24,160 nt of DNA, from positions 3,673 to 27,832 of the forward strand of contig MNCI01005256.1 of assembly GCA_015680685.1 (NCBI GenBank), written 5' to 3'. A program made the position numbers and the translations under genes. The notes beneath the pieces are model-generated. The model had not been told where the DNA came from. It saw only the letters and a program-made list of their open reading frames with translations, and searched no databases. This document shows positions 19,149 through 24,160 of this stretch, piece after piece. Positions within the stretch are counted from its first letter, which is position 1, and every line of letters begins with the position of its first letter. This DNA comes from Gnetum montanum. Lineage: Eukaryota > Streptophyta > Gnetopsida > Gnetales > Gnetaceae.

Positions 19149-20399
19149 ATGGAGCAGCAGCTGGGGTGCTTCAGGAGGGTTCTGGTGATTACTGTAATTT
19201 TGGTGTTGAACATGAGAGCAGGTGAGGCCATTCTGGCTCCTCTGGAATTTCTGGCATTGCAGAGCATAAAGAAGAGCATGCAGGATATGCCCGGATCAAC
19301 ATACTTCTCTTCAGGCTGGGATTTTTCCAAGGACCCCTGTTCCTTCCCAGGCATTGTATGCAGCAGCAATGCACAGGAGCCCCAGACTGTGATAGCCCTG
19401 AATCTGGGTGATCCCAGCGCAGGTTCTCCAGGACTGAAAGGAAGGCTGAGCGGAGAAATAGGTCTGTTAATGGGGCTTGTTGAATTCACCGTTGTTCCAG
19501 GGCAAGTTACTGGTTCCATCCCTGAGGTCTTATCGCAGCTCAAGGAGCTGCAGTTTCTGGGACTGAGCAAAAATTATTTGACAGGGCACATTCCACAGGG
19601 GCTCAGCTATCTTCGCAATCTGCGTACCCTGGACCTGAGCTACAATCAGCTTCATGGATCCATTCCTCAGGGCCTGGCCAATGTGCCGCTCTCCAATCTC
19701 ATTCTGGGCCACAACAAGCTCAGCGGCTCCATTTCCGACCTGGATTTTCCTGCAACTCTGGCTCGTTTGGATCTCAAACACAACAGTTTATCAGGATCCT
19801 TGCCTGCCCGGATTCCCCAGAGCCTCCAGTATTTCTCTGTCTCGCATAATTCCCTTTCTGGCGGCATAGGTAGCCTCACAGGCCTGCAGCAGCTCAGTTA
19901 CCTGGATATGAGCTTCAACAATTTCAATGGCAATGTCCCCACCTTGTTGCTTGAGCTGCCTCAGCTGAGCTCGTTGCAGTTGCAGAGAAATTCCTTCAGT
20001 GGCTCCATTGCACCCACCAAACAGGTCGCTGCACAGACGCTCGATCTCAGCCACAACACGCTCCAGGGCCAAATTTCACCGTTTCTGGTAAATGTGCAGA
20101 ATCTGTATTTAAATAATAATCACTTCACCGGAGCTGTTCCGGAGAAGATTGTTTCCAACCTTCTTGCAGGAAGCATACAAGTATTATATTTGCAGCACAA
20201 TTACTTGGATAGTTTCCCAATTAGTACAGACAAAATGCTGCCGCTGTCTGCTTCTCTGTGTGCGCAATATAACTGCATGATTCCCCCTGTTCAATCCCAC
20301 TGTCCTACAAACGTCGGCAAGCAGAAGCGGAGGCCGGTTTATCAGTGCAACGCAGGATTCCGGCACAAGCACAAAAACAATGGTAGAAAATCCAAATGA
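19149..20399 (+). CDS. Secreted leucine-rich-repeat protein, no kinase
   Basis: An intact single-exon gene of 416 residues. The frame extends 18 bp upstream to a TTG, but the first ATG is at 19149 and gives a good signal peptide (Arg-Arg, then VLVITVILVLNM, cleavage near residue 27). Residues 28-80 form an LRR N-terminal cap with DPCSFPGIVC (Cys64, Cys71). Residues 81-350 hold about 11 plant-type repeats (LxxLxLxxNxLxGxIP). The C-terminal cap has Cys371, 376, 385 and 400 (SLCAQYNCMIPPVQSHCP, YQCN), then a basic tail. There is no transmembrane helix or kinase, so it is probably apoplastic or wall-bound. It resembles, from memory, the Arabidopsis At1g03440/At4g03010 LRR family, whose molecular role is not well defined; those proteins share the GDPxAGSPGL segment and the C-terminal cysteines. 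It is the only intact gene here, and its base composition is clearly more GC-rich than the flanks. Confidence 0.93.
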   Translation: MEQQLGCFRRVLVITVILVLNMRAGEAILAPLEFLALQSIKKSMQDMPGSTYFSSGWDFSKDPCSFPGIVCSSNAQEPQTVIALNLGDPSAGSPGLKGRLSGEIGLLMGLVEFTVVPGQVTGSIPEVLSQLKELQFLGLSKNYLTGHIPQGLSYLRNLRTLDLSYNQLHGSIPQGLANVPLSNLILGHNKLSGSISDLDFPATLARLDLKHNSLSGSLPARIPQSLQYFSVSHNSLSGGIGSLTGLQQLSYLDMSFNNFNGNVPTLLLELPQLSSLQLQRNSFSGSIAPTKQVAAQTLDLSHNTLQGQISPFLVNVQNLYLNNNHFTGAVPEKIVSNLLAGSIQVLYLQHNYLDSFPISTDKMLPLSASLCAQYNCMIPPVQSHCPTNVGKQKRRPVYQCNAGFRHKHKNNGRKSK

Positions 20400-21764
20400 A
20401 TGTTTTTTGGTTTTTTGGTTTTTTTTTTTTTTTTGATGCTGGAGTTATCTATATAATTGTTGTGTATGTTTCTATACTTCGGAATAAAAACATTTTAAGG
20501 ACACCAAACAGAACAGCATTTTGTACTGGATGGTCCAAAATTTTGGGATACAGGGGACAAACTCTCATGGCAGAGAAGAAAAATCAGAAGTCCTAAAAGC
20601 CAAATAAAACAAAGTTTATATTTGTTTGTGGGAATTCATGCATGTTGATCTGTTGTTGCCAGATATATTTCCTCGTGCACAAGGACTTTTTCTAAGCGAT
20701 TGTTGTATTGTTTCTGAATTATTTGGAATTTTGTCCAAACTAATTAACCTTGTAGTCAGATTATTTTTTCTTGTTGGGTGCAAATGAAAGATAATCAAAT
20801 AAATCAAGCCACGCTTCTAAGACTGATATATTCTGGGTATTGCATTCTACTATTGTATTCTGCTTGCAGACTTTTATGCACGCAGATGGTCTGAAAGCAG
20901 CAAAAGATGAAACATGCAATAATTGCGCATTCCCGATTCAGAGGATTGGGTCCGGAGTTCACAGATATCATTGTAACTTGGTATTAAAAAGAACGCGATT
21001 TTGTTACTTGTAACCGAAGAAATTTTGGTGCATGGACACGCGATACTGTCTCTGTTTCAAGCTTGAGTTTGGTTTTCTGTTAAATCTAGCGGAAATGTTG
21101 CAGACACAAGTGAAATGTGAAAGCTCTGTCTGTGTGTCTGTCGGTCAACCAGAGATAAAAGAGACTGGGAGATGAAGATGCGAGTCAGCACTGCCAAACG
21201 TTCTGGAACACCCACGAATATAATTTACAATTAACGAAGCACTCAATAAAAGTCGATTCTTTAAGAGTTAGGGGAAGGGCTAAGGCTTGAGAATAATATA
21301 ATGTAAAAATTCAGGTTTTCAGATTTACCATTTAACTAAGAAGTTGCAAAATTTGAAGAACTTATTTATCACATTTGGTATTTGACAAGGTTTTATAGTT
21401 ACGAGCTTGGGAAACAAACAATACAGAAAGTTGCAAATAGATACATCGGGTCTTGGGGGTTGCTAAAAAATGATTAAAGAAGATGTAAAGAAATTGCAAA
21501 TAGATAAGGATCTATATGAGTCAGTAATGATTCCACATTGGTTTTCTTAAGGGGTAAGTTGCATTGTGGGTTCTTGCCAAAACTCCATAAGTGTTGCTTT
21601 GTGGATTGAATAAACATGTAGTTGAGGTGAACTCCACATTGTACTAAAGCTTTGTTTGTATATGGTATCCTTAAACCACAATTCAAAGGAATGCATTTAG
21701 AGGTATGCAAGTACCTACTCTCTAAGGGTGGACTACCTAACTTGGAAACTATTTAGATCAATGT
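20400..21764. other. 3' flank of the LRR gene
   Basis: A T-rich run follows the stop (about 20409-20435). AATAAA at 20483-20488 is the best polyadenylation signal, with another AATAAA at about 20603. Beyond that I see AT-rich DNA without recognisable genes. The minus-strand open frame at 21474-21710 has no domain and probably no meaning. Confidence 0.5.
20483..20488 (+). terminator. Polyadenylation signal candidate of the LRR gene
   Basis: AATAAA 84 bp after the stop codon, at a typical distance for a plant near-upstream element. Confidence 0.45.
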
Positions 21765-22555
21765 TGATGAGTGGCGAGGTACCCCTACACTCAACCATAC
21801 GAATATGAGCGTTACACATGCGATCCGGTCGAATTCCACAGACGGACTAGTTGTGGCATCTAGACAGTTAGCCTTAGGTCGCAGTTCGCTGTCTTCCCAC
21901 CTAGATTAGTATTAGCTTTATCATGTATGGTTTAGTCCAAAGTGAGGTGTATGATGTGGTCCTATGCTAATGCTACTCTTGGGTATGATGGTAAATAAGA
22001 TTAACTAAGCTAAGAGAGAAAGGGTGAGAGAGAATCTAGCTAGCCTAAGTGCAATGAGCATTTGTTCCTTAATCATTTGTACACATCTTGGAGTTCGTGC
22101 ATGACTACCACTGGGATTACCAAGCGCAGATCCTAAGTACGCTACTGGGTTACCAAGTAGTCACACTTAAATGCTCGTAATCAAGTCGTACTCATTCTGC
22201 GTTTAACAAGAGTTTAAAGGTGAGAAGGTATTAACTAAGAAAGCAGTAAATAACAATTAATTAAATAATTAAGCTAAGTGAATGTTGCAATGATGAAGTT
22301 ATCTCGATCGTTATTGCCGATGATGTGTGTGTCCAAGTATGTCACACTCGAATAAAGGATGTCGTACAATTACATTCACCACACTGCGGGCATACACTGG
22401 GAGGAAAAGGGTTGAGAGGAAAAATGAAAACTAAAATCAAAACTAACTCTAAAATTGATGACTAATCAAAAACTGCCTATCGGATCTGTCTACCTCTTAT
22501 TTATAGATGAGGAGACAGGCTGCGATATCGCGGTGGACAAAATTGCGACTCATCA
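21765..22555 (-). mobile_element. LTR F: 3' LTR of element F, minus strand
   Basis: 791 bp, from TGATGAG to CTCATCA. The polypurine tract abuts its right end, so it is a 3' LTR of an element that extends right. It is collinear with the element D LTRs: terminal block, TATGGTTTAGTCC, two TACCAAG-type units (about 22110-22160), CTTTATTGCC-like polyadenylation region, TATAAATA at 22505-22498, and one GCGATATCGCGG unit at 22522-22532. The left flank is AATGT. The right flank lies outside the window. Confidence 0.88.
22498..22505 (-). promoter_or_regulatory. TATA box of LTR F
   Basis: TATAAATA on the minus strand, 18 bp downstream of the GATATC unit at 22524-22529. Confidence 0.6.
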
Positions 22556-22569
22556 TAACCCCACGACTG
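22556..22569 (-). promoter_or_regulatory. Polypurine tract of element F
   Basis: CAGTCGTGGGGTTA on the minus strand directly before the LTR, with CTCGAGGATGAG upstream, as in elements B and D. Confidence 0.65.
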
Positions 22570-22736
22570 AGTGAAAACTCATCCTCGAGTTACAGTGAGA
22601 ACAAGCTTCATTGATTACATAGTGGATAGGTACGAGATTATTGGATGGTGAAAATGGGTTTATGTCATAGTGTGGAATGAAAACAAAATTGAGACACGAC
22701 ACAAAGAAAATTCTACAGCTACAAAATTGGTGGAAC

Positions 22737-24160
22737 TCATGTAGTTCCTGGTGGTGGTGGCTCCTCCATAGGTGCTTTCCCCTTGTCTTGTGCTCTAGGT
22801 CTTGGAGGCTTGATGGCATTGAAGTATGGCCTGGAGTTTCTCCTCTTCAGTTCGGGGATCTTGTGCCGTCCATGTTAATGTTCCGATGTTTGATGAAGTC
22901 GGCACCTCCCATGGGCAGGGTAGTTGCGGAAACATTTGATTTGCCTTGACATACCAGGCTGCAAATACCCGTCGTTCCTCCTTGTAGGCTTTGGCTTTAT
23001 TTTTGTATTCTTGGAAATCCGCAAGCCGTCGAGTCAAATCTGTTGTGACACCTTTTTATCCTTGGTAGCTTGCTTTCACCACCTCAAGTTCAAAATTTGC
23101 AATCTCCAGTTTTTGCAATAACTTCTTACATTCCACAAATTCTATTTCATATTTGATGTAGGTGGTAGCTACCTGTTGCTCAAGCTCTGTTCTCGGGCAC
23201 CTTGCTATTAACATGGCAAGGTTGGCATACCGCAGGTTTTCCAACTCCATGTATTCTGTAAGATCTTGAATTTGCAGGTCTCGGTTCTTAACTTCCGCCT
23301 AGTGGACTAAAGCATATGTGTCTAATATGGCCTGCCAGTCAGTGTGTTGAGCACTGATAGCATTGATGTGGGCCTTGGCCATATGGATCTCCTTTTCAAG
23401 GATCTGTTTGTACATCCCCACTTGGTCCCAGAAGTGCTCCTTTAGCTTTTCATGTCGTTTAGCCTCATTTTGCCAGGCACTTATTTCGATAGCTATTTTT
23501 TGGCAGATGGCACGTACCTCCTCCATTGAGAGGGTTTGATTCTCCCTGGCTAAACGGCTCATGTCTTAGTTGATCCAGATGAATTGTTTTTGCAATTGAT
23601 GAAAGTGTTCTTTGATAACATTCTTTTGCTTTTCCACGGAGATCAACCGAAGGTTGTCGACAACAAGCTGCTTGTTTTCTTCTTGTAAGGCCTTGAGTGC
23701 CTTGTTATGCGCATGAGTTTGTGCCTGTGCTATAGAGGCATCCCAAAAAGCCTTCTCTTTTTCTTCAGCCACCTTTTTATTCTCCGTTAGTAGTTTGGTT
23801 AGTTGCTTAGTTTTGAAATTGTCCAGCTGGTCTGCAGAAACAAATTGCAAAGGGTCCCGCTGTGCTGCTTGTAGGGCCATGAGCTTTTCTTGTAATTTCT
23901 GCACCTCTGCTTTAGCATGCTCGGCCCTCACTTCTATTAAGAACAGCTTCCCCTTAGTGGAAATAAGGTCTGATTGAATTGCTATAACATCTTTAGGGAT
24001 GTCAAACAAGGACATCATTACTTGTCCTGTTTATAGCCAATTGATCAAGCGCATCCTCATGTTCCGCAGGAGCCATTGAGGTTCCGGCCAAGGTTTGAGC
24101 ATCCCGTGCTCCCGTGAGATCTATCGGTGGTACAACAGGTACATTGAATGATTCTTTAAT
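22737..24160 (-). pseudogene. ORF2 of element F, C-terminal part, lightly decayed
   Basis: The minus strand encodes the C-terminal half of the same protein as ORF2 of element D, entering from the window edge at IKESFNVPVVP and ending at TGA 22739-22737 after a Lys/Pro-rich tail (KGKAPMEEPPPPGTT). Only three in-frame stops are seen, at sites where Gln is likely: after FIWIN, after ALVH and after SYQG. There are two single-base shifts (about 24030 and 22810). The protein is dominated by coiled-coil sequence: KLQEKLMALQAAQ, TENKKVAEEKEKAFWDAS, QKNVIKEHFHQLQKQF. It keeps the AAWYVKANQMFPQLPCPWEV block. I recognise no enzymatic motif. The 5' part lies outside the window. Confidence 0.78.

Noticed and set aside
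19055-19570. 171-codon minus-strand frame opposite the LRR gene
   Set aside because: It is a shadow of the GC-rich LRR coding strand. The plus-strand protein is clearly the real one.
21474-21710. Minus-strand 78-codon frame left of LTR F
   Set aside because: No domain and no conserved partner. The plus strand has a similarly broken frame, so I cannot assign it.

Overview
The window looks like nuclear DNA of a seed plant. It holds one intact, intronless plant leucine-rich-repeat gene inside AT-rich DNA full of old, nested LTR retrotransposons. The decay pattern (LTR pairs near 9% divergence, mostly transitions, fragmentary nested copies) would suit a gymnosperm such as a conifer, but no single feature proves this.

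Left part (1-14567). After about 1.1 kb of unassigned DNA, the window is a stack of related LTR elements. Each LTR begins TGATGA and ends TCATCA. LTR A (1202-2047, minus) is a 5' LTR with a tRNA-Asp-type primer site. LTR B (2995-3898, plus) is a 3' LTR preceded by a polypurine tract and a 3' UTR. LTR G (4055-4458, minus) is very degenerate. LTR C (4459 to about 5240, plus) is truncated. The best copy, element D (5280-14567, minus strand), has both LTRs (each 867 bp once an assembly duplication is removed), a primer site, a decayed gag frame (13568-11688), a 2.4-kb spacer, and a second decayed frame of about 930 codons (ORF2, 9240-6450). There is no recognisable protease, reverse transcriptase, RNase H or integrase. 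ORF2 is a long coiled-coil protein of unknown function. A U3-like promoter motif and a 5' splice site lie upstream of it.

Middle (14568-21764). LTR E (14572-15504, plus) lies head to head with element D's 5' LTR. It is followed by about 2 kb of AT-rich DNA, a more GC-balanced tract (about 17400-18500) that may be the promoter or leader of the next gene, and the LRR gene (CDS 19149-20399, plus). That gene encodes a secreted LRR protein of 416 residues without transmembrane or kinase domains. Its 3' flank runs to 21764.

Right part (21765-24160). LTR F (minus) is the 3' LTR of a second copy of the same retrotransposon family. Its ORF2 (22737 to beyond the window edge) is much less decayed than that of element D. 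Comparing the two shows that ORF2 evolved as protein: synonymous changes outnumber replacement changes in the stretches I aligned.

Two single-N gaps (3457, 5526) are each flanked by exact direct copies of 51 and 116 bp. These are best read as unmerged contig overlaps, not biology.
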